IMG/VR virus record: IMGVR_UViG_3300036770_002930
Coordinates: 1-42,112 of that record
Strand: one strand, 5' to 3'
Source: a virus
DNA length: 42,112 nucleotides
Of the stretch, positions 20,853-29,203 are shown piece after piece; position 1 is the first letter of the stretch, and each line of letters opens with the position of its first letter. Position numbers and translations under genes: made by a program. The notes beneath the pieces are model-generated. The model saw only the letters and a program-made list of their open reading frames with translations, searched no databases and was not told the DNA's origin.

Positions 20853-21557
20853 ATGGCGTACAATATTAATGATGTATACAAGATAGTCCTTTATGCCGTA
20901 AGCAAAAACCTACAACAAGGTTACGTTAGCCCAGAGGACTTTAACAACTCTATTAATATAGCTCAAAAAAGCTATGTCGCCTATCTTTTAGGTAATTTTC
21001 AGCAGTATCAACCGGGACGCCCTGTCGCACGCATTGAGTTTGGCCAAAATGCAGTGGTGCGGCAGAGGCTCACCCCGATTATTTACGAAACATGGCTTTC
21101 TGTTGACGGTAGCGGGTATTCCCCCTACCCAAGCGCAGCCTCTCAGCTACCAAGCGGTGGGGCCTATATGCAAACAGATGCAATGTGGAGTGCCTACGGG
21201 TACGAAAGAATTAGAGAAGTACAGCAGCACTATTTCTACTCAATTTACAATAGCGTAATTGACCCGATAGATAGCTGGCCTGTTTATATGTTGAGAAACA
21301 ACGGCTTTCAGTTTGCACCCTTCGGCATTGGTCAAGCGAGAATAAGCTATATCATAGAACCACCCAATATGGTGTGGGGCTATACGCTTGACGGAAACGG
21401 CGTTCCTGTTTATAGCGCAGCCAATAGTGTGCAGCCTGTCTGGGACGATGTGTCGATTATGGAAATTATTGCTCGTGCATTACGATTAATTGGTGTAAAT
21501 TTACAGTACAATGACGTGGCAGCTTACGCTAACCAAATTCAGTTTCAAGGGCAGTAA
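20853..21557 (+). CDS. Putative ring or head-tail adaptor protein
   Basis: This 234-residue protein begins YNINDVYKIVLYAVSKNLQ, with a helix followed by FNNSINIAQKSYVAYLLGNF, the opening often seen in Bacteroidota phage connector proteins. The rest is beta-rich with Tyr and Pro (ARISYIIEPPNMVWGYTLDG) and a final helix DDVSIMEIIARALRLIG. Size and order (after capsid, before other connector genes) fit a ring protein stacked below the portal. Function is inferred from place and pattern, not from a defined motif. Confidence 0.55.
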   Translation: MAYNINDVYKIVLYAVSKNLQQGYVSPEDFNNSINIAQKSYVAYLLGNFQQYQPGRPVARIEFGQNAVVRQRLTPIIYETWLSVDGSGYSPYPSAASQLPSGGAYMQTDAMWSAYGYERIREVQQHYFYSIYNSVIDPIDSWPVYMLRNNGFQFAPFGIGQARISYIIEPPNMVWGYTLDGNGVPVYSAANSVQPVWDDVSIMEIIARALRLIGVNLQYNDVAAYANQIQFQGQ

Positions 21558-21570
21558 TAAAGGATAGAAA

Positions 21571-22539
21571 ATGGCTAATCAACTTCAGGCAACTGTTTAC
21601 CAAATAGATGGGAGTCCATTAGATGCGCCCGCAAGCATTTCTTTTCTTACTAGCGATATTATGATTAAGGAGGCTACTATACCTAATTTCGCTTCCGTAA
21701 ATGCCGCTATTTTTTACTACCCAAATACTAATAATAAATTACAAGACCAAGTTTTTTACGTTTCCGAAACACTTGCTTCATTAATAACAGCAGCAAATAC
21801 AGGGAGCGTAACACAGGTTCAGGCAACGGTGATTGCAATTAATCAAGACCCACAAGTTCCCGCAGGCGTACAATACACCTTCCCAGCAAATAATATAGCT
21901 ATACGAGAAAATATTGATGTTGCTGCGGGAATTAATGCCGATATACAATACAAGAACAAGGTTTATTCTGTTGCAGAAACGGAAAGCTCTTTAGTAACCG
22001 ACTCTAATTACATTACACCTGTATCTCTTGGAGGGTTATTTGCTCAGACAGGAAACGCTACTCCTATTACTGGCACTACAGTAGAGACTACATTAATCAA
22101 CGGAGGAGTCGGAACCTTAAGCGTACCCGCAAACGGATTTTCTGTTGGCGATAGCTTTAGGGTTATTATGGGGGGATCTATGGACGCCGCAAATAACCAA
22201 ACTATAAGAATTAGAGTCAAGTCAGGATCTGTTGTTTTTCTTGATAGTGGTGTACAAAATCTTACGAGTAGTATTACAAGTGATGTATGGTCTTTGAATG
22301 TTGATTTTACTATTAGGCAAATTGGGGCTGCTGGCGTAGCATCTATTGTTGCGTTAGGTAGTTTTCATTATATAAAAACAAATAATGGCGCTGTGGAAGG
22401 CTTTGGTTTTAATACTGTTAACAATACTACATTCGATACAACAATAAGTAATACTTTAAATATTACTGCGCAATGGGGAAGTGCTAACGCTGGAAACTCA
22501 ATCTATAGTGATATTTTTATTTTAAATAAAATTTACTAA
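21571..22539 (+). CDS. Modular beta-rich virion protein with duplicated N-terminal module
   Basis: This 322-residue protein seems to contain two copies of a 65-75 residue module at about residues 1-75 and 78-147. Both end with a V-x-E-T or A-E-T stretch followed by S-L-I/V-T-x-x-N (YVSETLASLITAAN, YSVAETESSLVTDSN). The C-terminal domain (about 160-322) contains GDSFRVIMGGSMDAANNQTI, RIRVKSGSVVFLDSG and DVWSLNVDFTIRQIG, a jelly-roll-like pattern found in phage fibres or decoration proteins. A surface-exposed fibre or decoration role is plausible. The isolated gene at 4087-4350 shows a similar ending, hinting at a common module. Confidence 0.55.
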   Translation: MANQLQATVYQIDGSPLDAPASISFLTSDIMIKEATIPNFASVNAAIFYYPNTNNKLQDQVFYVSETLASLITAANTGSVTQVQATVIAINQDPQVPAGVQYTFPANNIAIRENIDVAAGINADIQYKNKVYSVAETESSLVTDSNYITPVSLGGLFAQTGNATPITGTTVETTLINGGVGTLSVPANGFSVGDSFRVIMGGSMDAANNQTIRIRVKSGSVVFLDSGVQNLTSSITSDVWSLNVDFTIRQIGAAGVASIVALGSFHYIKTNNGAVEGFGFNTVNNTTFDTTISNTLNITAQWGSANAGNSIYSDIFILNKIY

Positions 22540-22541
22540 TC

Positions 22542-23174
22542 GTGACTAGGTATCAACTAATAGAGCAAATTTTAAGGCAAGTCTACGGAGGCTACGTCCA
22601 AGAGGATTCTTCTATTACCCCGATGCTTGTCAATCAGTATATCGATCAGGGCATAGCTGTAGCGGCAAGAACAAACTATACAGACAATCTAAAACTGGAG
22701 GGTATCAGCTTTGTTAACAATAGCTTTTATACTACTTTTAAGAACTTGGTTGCCGTCAAGGATGAGAGAAACCTCTGGAAGATAACCCTCCCCCAAGTTC
22801 CCGTAGGGATAGGATATAGTGAGGGAATATCTACCGTTCAGTTTAAGGACGACCAAGGCGTGATATCACAGCCATGTATTCCCCTTACACAAAATCAAAA
22901 AACGTATTTTCAGAGCATGCCCCATATCCCAAGCAAGACCTTATTCTATAGCGAGGGAGACAAGGTATTTGTTATTAGCAATCTAATCTTGAGCAACTAT
23001 ACTGCCAGCGTAACAATGGTGAGCGGTGGACTATCTTCAAGCCTAAATAGTGTGCTAACCGTTCCCTCCGACTATATGCCTGTTATCATTCAGTATGTGC
23101 AACAGCAGTTGTTGCTTATGAAACAAACTCAAAAAGATTTAGCTAACGATGGTCAAGATTTAGCAGTAAACTAA
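22542..23174 (+). CDS. Putative connector/ring protein
   Basis: This 210-residue protein opens with the helix TRYQLIEQILRQVYGGYV followed by SSITPMLVNQYIDQGIAVAA, a pattern typical of small connector proteins in Bacteroidota phages. The middle is beta-rich (GISTVQFKDDQGVISQPC) and the end is helical with many Gln (VIIQYVQQQLLLMKQTQKDL). It uses a GTG start, 2 bases after the previous stop; no ATG lies near the opening helix. It is followed by a homing endonuclease. Family not formally identified. Confidence 0.55.
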   Translation: MTRYQLIEQILRQVYGGYVQEDSSITPMLVNQYIDQGIAVAARTNYTDNLKLEGISFVNNSFYTTFKNLVAVKDERNLWKITLPQVPVGIGYSEGISTVQFKDDQGVISQPCIPLTQNQKTYFQSMPHIPSKTLFYSEGDKVFVISNLILSNYTASVTMVSGGLSSSLNSVLTVPSDYMPVIIQYVQQQLLLMKQTQKDLANDGQDLAVN

Positions 23175-23175
23175 A

Positions 23176-23706
23176 ATGGAGAACAATAATATTATATGGA
23201 AAAAGATTGAAGGGTATCCAAATTACGAAGTAAGTAATTTTGGAGATGTAAAATCTTTGGCTGGGTATAAAAATTGTAGATTTGGTCAAAGACTGAAAAG
23301 GGAGTCGTTATTAAAACAGCTTAATACAAAGTTTGGGTACAAAACTGTGGGATTGTATAATAATGGAAAGTACAAAATATTTTTTGTTCACGTTTTGGTA
23401 GCAAGAGCTTTTATAGAAAATACCCTTAGTAAACCTTTTGTAAATCATAAAAACGGAATAAAATCAGACAATACAATTGAAAATTTGGAATGGTGTACCT
23501 CATCAGAGAATAATAGGCACGCAATAAAAAACGGTCTTTTAGTTCCGCCTAAAGGAGAAAGCCATTATAGATCCAAAAAAATACTTTGTATTGAAAGTGG
23601 GAAAATATATATAACTATTAAAAACGCAGCTAAAGAAGAAGGTATAAGCCTTTCTGCGTTAAAATCAAGACTTAACAGAAATCATCATACCTTTAAGTAT
23701 GTTTAA
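23176..23706 (+). CDS. NUMOD4-HNH homing endonuclease
   Basis: This 176-residue protein is a free-standing homing endonuclease. It begins with NUMOD4 (IWKKIEGYPNYEVSNFGDVK, residues 7-26), continues with an HNH nuclease (VHVLVARAFI, VNHKNGIKSDNTIENLEWC, then SSENNRHAI), and ends with a NUMOD1-like DNA-binding segment (IKNAAKEEGISLSALKSRLN). All catalytic HNH positions are present. The gene is visibly more A+T-rich than its neighbours and starts 1 base after the connector gene. It overlaps the GroES gene by 8 bases. Signs of independent acquisition are clear. Confidence 0.9.
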   Translation: MENNNIIWKKIEGYPNYEVSNFGDVKSLAGYKNCRFGQRLKRESLLKQLNTKFGYKTVGLYNNGKYKIFFVHVLVARAFIENTLSKPFVNHKNGIKSDNTIENLEWCTSSENNRHAIKNGLLVPPKGESHYRSKKILCIESGKIYITIKNAAKEEGISLSALKSRLNRNHHTFKYV

Positions 23707-23965
23707 ACCTATACGTAACAATATCCTCGTAAAGCCCTTCCCTCCAGATGAAATTTCTGAGGGCGGCATATTTGTACCTGAATCAGCAAGAAAAGAAAGC
23801 AATAAGGTTACTATTATTGCTGTGGGAAGAGGTAGTAGAGAAAAGAAGATGAAGCTTAAGCCCGGGCAAGTGGCGTACCGAATTAAGGATTGGGGAACAC
23901 CTGTAGATGTACAAGGGGAAAGGCATTATTTGTTGGAAGACGCTGCAATACTGGCGACTGAATAA
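23699..23965 (+). CDS. groES: GroES-type co-chaperonin
   Basis: This 88-residue protein matches GroES: IRNNILVKPFPPDEISEGG (first strands and start of the mobile loop), IFVPESARKESNKVTIIAVG (loop end and central strand), LKPGQVAYRIKDWGTPVDV, and a final LLEDAAILA strand. The mobile loop GGIFVPESA retains the hydrophobic tripeptide (IFV) that docks on GroEL. No GroEL gene is in the window, so it probably works with host GroEL, as T4 gp31 does for capsid folding. It overlaps the homing endonuclease by 8 bases, so the endonuclease end may have been inserted upstream of it. Confidence 0.85.
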   Translation: MFKPIRNNILVKPFPPDEISEGGIFVPESARKESNKVTIIAVGRGSREKKMKLKPGQVAYRIKDWGTPVDVQGERHYLLEDAAILATE

Positions 23966-23982
23966 AAATGTAAGGGGAAGAT

Positions 23983-24753
23983 ATGGCAACACAAAATAGA
24001 CAATGGGTAACAATAGATGAGGCAATCACCGATTACCTCACGGAGTCCGAGCAGGGCAACCACAAGTACTTTAAGTGCTGGAATCTTGCTTTTAGAGCCA
24101 TGACCGAAATGGGACTGGACTTCTTTTATAGCGTTAAGTCGGTCAAGCTCCCCGTCAACGCCAACCTTACGGTAACACTTCCCGAAGACTACCTAAACTA
24201 CACCAAAGTAGGCATCCTAAACAACGAAGGTGCTATCATCCCCTTGCAGGTTAACAATAACCTGACTACCGCCTTTGATATGCAACCCAATCGCCTTGCC
24301 CAAACACAAGACCCGTCCATCGTAACAGGCTATAGCCCACAAGGAATTGTCTGGTGGAACTTCTGGAACGGCTACGGACTAAGCAATCTGTACGGACTGC
24401 CCAGCGGCTCACCCTTCGTCGGGTCATTCAAGATTGACAACAAGAATGGAGTTATCGTACTAGACGAATACTACGAATTTGAGTATGTGATGCTGGAGTA
24501 TATAGCCTCACCCGTTTCTGGTGGAGAATACTTTGTACCCATCCAGTTCAAGGAGGCGGTTATCGCCTATCTAAGATGGAAAGACCTAATCAGCTTACCA
24601 CCCTCTCGCAGAGGAAGCCTTGGCGATAAAAGAGACAGAAGAGCGGAGTATTACAACGAAAGAAGAATTGCTATCGCTAGATATGACGCGGTGAAGCTTT
24701 CCGACCTCTATGAGTGGAACCTTGTAAATCAAAGAATGGCGGTAAAATCTTAA
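23983..24753 (+). CDS. Tail tubular/ring protein (P22 gp4-like position)
   Basis: This 256-residue protein begins with a helical segment (TIDEAITDYLTESEQGNHKY), then NLAFRAMTEMGLDFFY, a beta-rich centre (VKLPVNANLTVTLPEDYLNY), and a helical end FKEAVIAYLRWKDLISLPPS followed by RRAEYYNERRIAIARYDAVK. The pattern fits the helix-rich ring proteins under the portal of crAss-like and Bacteroidota podoviruses. It stands between GroES and the large muzzle-like gene. Function is inferred from pattern and order. Confidence 0.6.
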   Translation: MATQNRQWVTIDEAITDYLTESEQGNHKYFKCWNLAFRAMTEMGLDFFYSVKSVKLPVNANLTVTLPEDYLNYTKVGILNNEGAIIPLQVNNNLTTAFDMQPNRLAQTQDPSIVTGYSPQGIVWWNFWNGYGLSNLYGLPSGSPFVGSFKIDNKNGVIVLDEYYEFEYVMLEYIASPVSGGEYFVPIQFKEAVIAYLRWKDLISLPPSRRGSLGDKRDRRAEYYNERRIAIARYDAVKLSDLYEWNLVNQRMAVKS

Positions 24754-24759
24754 TAAGAA

Positions 24760-25038
24760 ATGGCATCACCATACCCATCACTTCCCGCAACATTATCACA
24801 AGGAATTGTTAGCATATATGGAACTGGAGATTCAGTTAGTATTGTTAGCGGATTGGTTCCAAACCCTAATTTCTTTTTTGGGGAAATTAACCAAGTGGGT
24901 ATTTACAGTTCTTATAGCACAGGGGATTCTGTTTTATTTGGGGAATCATCTGTTGTTACTCGGGTTCTTTATAGCAATTGGCCATATACATTAGTTGAAG
25001 AAAGTAAAATAATATTAATAGAATCGGTAGCGCCATGA
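24760..25038 (+). CDS. Small hypothetical virion-block protein
   Basis: This 92-residue protein contains two similar segments, GIVSIYGTGDSVSIVSG and QVGIYSSYSTGDSVLFGE, each with a GDSV core, so it may be a small beta structure from an internal duplication. No known family. Its stop overlaps the next start (ATGA at 25035), indicating coupled translation with the large muzzle-like protein. Possibly a small partner of that protein. Confidence 0.5.
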   Translation: MASPYPSLPATLSQGIVSIYGTGDSVSIVSGLVPNPNFFFGEINQVGIYSSYSTGDSVLFGESSVVTRVLYSNWPYTLVEESKIILIESVAP

Positions 25039-28000
25039 TAGACGTAAAAAGATTTTCGGGTGTTTTAAATACTGACGATCAGCCAGAAGCCGTTCTTTCG
25101 CCTCAGCATATTGATGCAAGAAATGTTCGTTTTTATGGCGGCCAAAATGGTCTTAGTCTTCAAAATATTAAAGGCAATAATCAGCTTAATACATTAACCC
25201 TGCCTGCTGGAACAAATCAATGCATTGGGTCTTTTTTCGATTCACTAAAACAAAGAATTATTTTTTTCAACTATAATAGCAACGGGAACAACGGAATTTA
25301 TAGCCTAAATCTGAAAACTGATGTTATTAGCACAATATTTCTTTGTGGCACCAATAGCGCAACAGATATATTAAATTTTAATACCAATTACCCTGTACAT
25401 TCCTCATCAATCGTTTATAGAGACTCTTCGCAGGGTGATTTAATTTATTGGACTGATGGTTTTAATCGACCAAAGTACTTAAATATTGATACAGTTTCTT
25501 CGCTAGCTCCATTTACCGCTACAATGATAACGGCAGCCAAATTGCCTCCAAGCAAGGTTGCTACTTGTGGATACGCAAGCGATTCGGCCATCAATTACAA
25601 TAATGTGTACAATAGATATTTTCGATTTGCATACCGATGGGTTTATAAAAATGGAGAAAAATCTACCTTTTCCCCTATCTCCGAAATGCCAACCATCCCT
25701 ACTCAAAACCCAGAAGATCCAGCAGCGCCAAACACAAGTAATTATATCATAATAAACGACATAAATACTCCATCGGACAACGATTTTAAATCTATTGAAT
25801 TATTTGGGCAAGAGTTTAATGGGACAATTTGGGATAGTTATTTTTTTATTACAGAAATAGAAAGATCGGCGACGCCACTTCCTTATACGGATAGTTTTAA
25901 GTTTTACAATGACGGGATTTATGCTCCAATAACCGATGAAGAAAGCGACCTTCGGTATGATTATTTACCAGATGTTGCTAACACGCTTGAATTACTCAAC
26001 GGTAATGTTATTATATATGGCGGAATTACAGAAGGGGTAAATACGCAGTTTCCTCAAAGAAGCGAATACAATGTCCAAATCACATCTTCCCTGACAAATC
26101 AAACATCATATCCAGAAGCTTGGAAGTGGGGGCAGACAGAAAGATTTGGATTAGTTTACTTTGATAAATACGGAAAAACCAACGGGGTTATATCTTACTT
26201 AGATACACCAGCGGATTCCAATAATTTCGAAGTTACTACACCACAATATCCCGGTGAGGCCTTCCCTAGCACCGCACAAGTCCCTCAGATATCGGCTAGT
26301 ATTAACCACACCCCGCCTACTTGGGCGGAAAGCTACCAATGGGTTAGGGTTGATGCTGCTCCGCAATTTTTCCTTCAATGGGTCACCAATGATTATCAAG
26401 ATCCCGGAGATGGTTACTTGTATTTCGGTATTGAAACTCTAAACTGGGCTAATTCTAAAGACGGAATGGTTCCAGCTTATGAGTGGCAGCCCGGAGACAG
26501 GGTAAAGGTAATGGGAAAACTCACTTCAAGTTTTACGGTTACAGCCTTTGGTACTCAGTTTGATTTTGAGGTTTTAGCAGACTTAACGCGCCCAATGGGA
26601 GCCCCAAACACAACAACTCCGGGTAGATTTTTAAAGGTTAAAAAAACAATTGGGTTACCTTATATTGCTACTGATAAAAATTTATTGATTGAAATATATA
26701 CGCCAGCCGCAAATGTTAATTCAGAAAATGCAATTTTCTTTGAGTGGGGCCAAAAGTACGGTATTTATAGTATAGGGAATAATCGATACCATCTTGGGCA
26801 AACACAAAACCAAACAGCTTCTCAGCCAGCGCTTTTTGTTTGGAAGAACGGGTATGTTTATTGGCAGTCAAATGTTCCCTTTTATTCGTATATGGCTGCG
26901 GCGGCTAACGCTATGCCCCACGTTTATTGCACATCTATGAGCCGCTTTAGAAACGTATTTCAAAACAGCAAGGCAAATAGTAATTCCAGAGGATGGTTTA
27001 TTGACGTTAATGCAATAAGAAGATATCTTCCTACTCACGTTCGATGGGGTGGCGCCTATGTGCAAGATACGCTTGTAAACAACCTGAATAGATTTTACCC
27101 GCAGGATTTGGATATGGTCGATGTCGCAAAAGGGGATATAAGAAGGTTTAAGGCAAGGGATAGAATACTGAGGGTTTTTCAAGATAGGGCCGTTGGTCAA
27201 TATGGCGTTTATGCAAGGTTTATACAAAATAACCAAGGGCAATCTGAGCTTGTAACCACAAACACAATTATTACAACAAACAATATACAGTACTACGCAG
27301 GGACATATGGACTTTGTGGGTATCCAACAAATCTTGCCTCTTCTGCGGCAAGTGATTATTTTACCGATGTTGTTACGGGAAGAAGTATTAGGGTAGGCCG
27401 AGACGGGATTACAGACTTGGGCCTATTGTATAAAGGGCAGTTTTATTTGTCAGAACTTGTATTGCCATATAACAAAACGATAAATCGACCTAGCGGAGAG
27501 AAATCCAAGGTTATGGGTTTTTTTGATTCTTTCGACAACCAGTATCACGTTATTTTGCAAGGAGATAAAAGCACGCTATTTTTAGTATCTCAGTCTTTTG
27601 ATGAAAAAGGATTTGTCATATACTTGGGAGGAAATGCCGTAAGTGGCGATTCTATCACCATAAACATATCCACTACTTCGTTAGACTCTCAATTTACTTA
27701 CACAGCAAGCGGATCTCAGAGTGCTGTAACTTTTTTAAATGGGTTGGCTGCGTCTATTCCCGGCCAATACACAGCTACCGTTACCAACGCTTCCCCTTAC
27801 CCCTATATAACAATCCAACCAGTCACTGGTGAAATTGTTACCGCATCTGCATCCCTCAACGTATCTGGCTCATACGAACCCCATAACTTTAGCTTCAATG
27901 AAACCAGAAACGCTTTTTGTTCTTTTTACGACTATCATCCAGAGTGGGCTACTGGAGCTAACGATATGATTTACACTTGGTTAGATGGGTATGTTTATAA

Positions 28001-28400
28001 GCATAATAACACAGTAAAGCACTGCAATTTCTACGGCAACCAATACGACGCTTCCGTAACTTTTGTTTTTAATCCCAATATACACACTAAGAAGTCTTGG
28101 AACAGCCTTATGGAAATAGCCAATACTATCTGGACGGTGCCAACAATGTACACCAATACCTATTCCTACGGAACAACGAAACAGATTAGCAATCTAGTTG
28201 AAGCCGAGTTCCAGCTACTGGAGGGCAACCCCTCCGCGGCCATCAAAAGGGATGCCAATTCCTCCGGGGGAAAGATTAACGGAAACTTTATGAAAGGCAA
28301 CTATTTGGTAGTAAAATTTCAGAAAACAAATGCAATTAATTTAGTAAATTTGAACGAGGTTTCGGCGAGGTTTACCGACTCGCCACTTACAGTTAAATAG
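25035..28400 (+). CDS. Large tail stabilisation (muzzle-like) protein
   Basis: This 1121-residue protein opens VKRFSGVLNTDDQPEAVLSP and HIDARNVRFYGGQNGLSLQN, then NIKGN. That RFxGxLNTD plus NIRG-like opening is typical of the large stabilisation or muzzle protein of crAss-like and related Bacteroidota phages. Next comes repeated beta structure of propeller type (IIFFNYNSNGNNGIYSLNL, LIYWTDGFNRPKYLNIDT). Later parts are long Tyr-, Asn- and Thr-rich beta regions with an inserted fibronectin-like segment (around 880-960, ITINISTTSLDSQFTY). It is the largest connector-tail gene and follows the ring proteins. The likely job is to close and stabilise the tail exit. Family assignment is by pattern. 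Confidence 0.72.
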   Translation: MIDVKRFSGVLNTDDQPEAVLSPQHIDARNVRFYGGQNGLSLQNIKGNNQLNTLTLPAGTNQCIGSFFDSLKQRIIFFNYNSNGNNGIYSLNLKTDVISTIFLCGTNSATDILNFNTNYPVHSSSIVYRDSSQGDLIYWTDGFNRPKYLNIDTVSSLAPFTATMITAAKLPPSKVATCGYASDSAINYNNVYNRYFRFAYRWVYKNGEKSTFSPISEMPTIPTQNPEDPAAPNTSNYIIINDINTPSDNDFKSIELFGQEFNGTIWDSYFFITEIERSATPLPYTDSFKFYNDGIYAPITDEESDLRYDYLPDVANTLELLNGNVIIYGGITEGVNTQFPQRSEYNVQITSSLTNQTSYPEAWKWGQTERFGLVYFDKYGKTNGVISYLDTPADSNNFEVTTPQYPGEAFPSTAQVPQISASINHTPPTWAESYQWVRVDAAPQFFLQWVTNDYQDPGDGYLYFGIETLNWANSKDGMVPAYEWQPGDRVKVMGKLTSSFTVTAFGTQFDFEVLADLTRPMGAPNTTTPGRFLKVKKTIGLPYIATDKNLLIEIYTPAANVNSENAIFFEWGQKYGIYSIGNNRYHLGQTQNQTASQPALFVWKNGYVYWQSNVPFYSYMAAAANAMPHVYCTSMSRFRNVFQNSKANSNSRGWFIDVNAIRRYLPTHVRWGGAYVQDTLVNNLNRFYPQDLDMVDVAKGDIRRFKARDRILRVFQDRAVGQYGVYARFIQNNQGQSELVTTNTIITTNNIQYYAGTYGLCGYPTNLASSAASDYFTDVVTGRSIRVGRDGITDLGLLYKGQFYLSELVLPYNKTINRPSGEKSKVMGFFDSFDNQYHVILQGDKSTLFLVSQSFDEKGFVIYLGGNAVSGDSITINISTTSLDSQFTYTASGSQSAVTFLNGLAASIPGQYTATVTNASPYPYITIQPVTGEIVTASASLNVSGSYEPHNFSFNETRNAFCSFYDYHPEWATGANDMIYTWLDGYVYKHNNTVKHCNFYGNQYDASVTFVFNPNIHTKKSWNSLMEIANTIWTVPTMYTNTYSYGTTKQISNLVEAEFQLLEGNPSAAIKRDANSSGGKINGNFMKGNYLVVKFQKTNAINLVNLNEVSARFTDSPLTVK

Positions 28401-28407
28401 ATAACAT

Positions 28408-29202
28408 ATGCCACCAATTCCTTTAGCAGCGATACAAGCGGGCCTAGGCTTAGGTCAATTCATTGCCGGTGCTGTACAAAGAAGTAAAGCCGAAAAAGCG
28501 GCGCAAGAGCAAATTGGTAAACTTGGTCCAGATATAGGCATATTGGGTTATTATAATCGAGCTCTTCAGAGATACTCTGGGCTACAATCCGGAGAAGGAG
28601 CTTTGCAAAAACAATATGAAAGGCAAGCGCAAAGAAATTTGGCATCTAATCTAAGAATGTTAAGAGAGACTGGGACTCCCGGAAGCATCCTTGCTGGCGG
28701 CTCTGCGGCACTACGCGCTGCGAATGAAGGCGCATTAAGAGCTGCGGCGACGGGCCAGCAACAAGCTGGACAAGCACTTGGAATGTTAGGTAGTGCTTCA
28801 CAATTAGCCGCTGCGGAAAAAAGAAGACCAGAAGAGTTAAAGCTACAGATGCAATTACAAAGAGCTGCCGGAGGTTCTCAAGTCGCAAATGTTGGAATGA
28901 GTAATGTTTTTGGCGCCTTGCAATCTGCGGCCACCCAAAAAATGTATAAAGATATCTATGGAGGAGAAACTAGCGCAGCTAAGTTTCCAAGAAACTATCA
29001 GCAAGGCACCGGAACTGGTATGTTAAACTTATTCCCAACGCCATCAACTTCAATTCCGACTAGCTCACAACTAACTGGGGGATTGGGAATTACTCCAAGG
29101 GCTTTGCCATCTACAACCTTGCGTCAATTTAATATACCAAGAATAATGCCTAGAAATTTATTTTCTGGTTCAATTTATCCATTCCCAACGTATCCCTATT
29201 AA
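28408..29202 (+). CDS. Internal virion (ejection) protein, T7 gp14-like in position
   Basis: This 264-residue protein has a short hydrophobic N-terminus (PIPLAAIQAGLGLGQFIAGA), then an Ala/Gln/Arg-rich helical body (AEKAAQEQIGKL, RQAQRNLASNLRMLRE) and a Pro/Ser/Thr-rich tail. Size, single N-terminal membrane-like helix and helix-rich body match T7 gp14, the first of three ejected core proteins. It lies first in a three-gene string ending with a 2242-residue protein. Function is inferred from layout and composition, not from homology seen. Confidence 0.5.
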   Translation: MPPIPLAAIQAGLGLGQFIAGAVQRSKAEKAAQEQIGKLGPDIGILGYYNRALQRYSGLQSGEGALQKQYERQAQRNLASNLRMLRETGTPGSILAGGSAALRAANEGALRAAATGQQQAGQALGMLGSASQLAAAEKRRPEELKLQMQLQRAAGGSQVANVGMSNVFGALQSAATQKMYKDIYGGETSAAKFPRNYQQGTGTGMLNLFPTPSTSIPTSSQLTGGLGITPRALPSTTLRQFNIPRIMPRNLFSGSIYPFPTYPY

Positions 29203-29203
29203 A

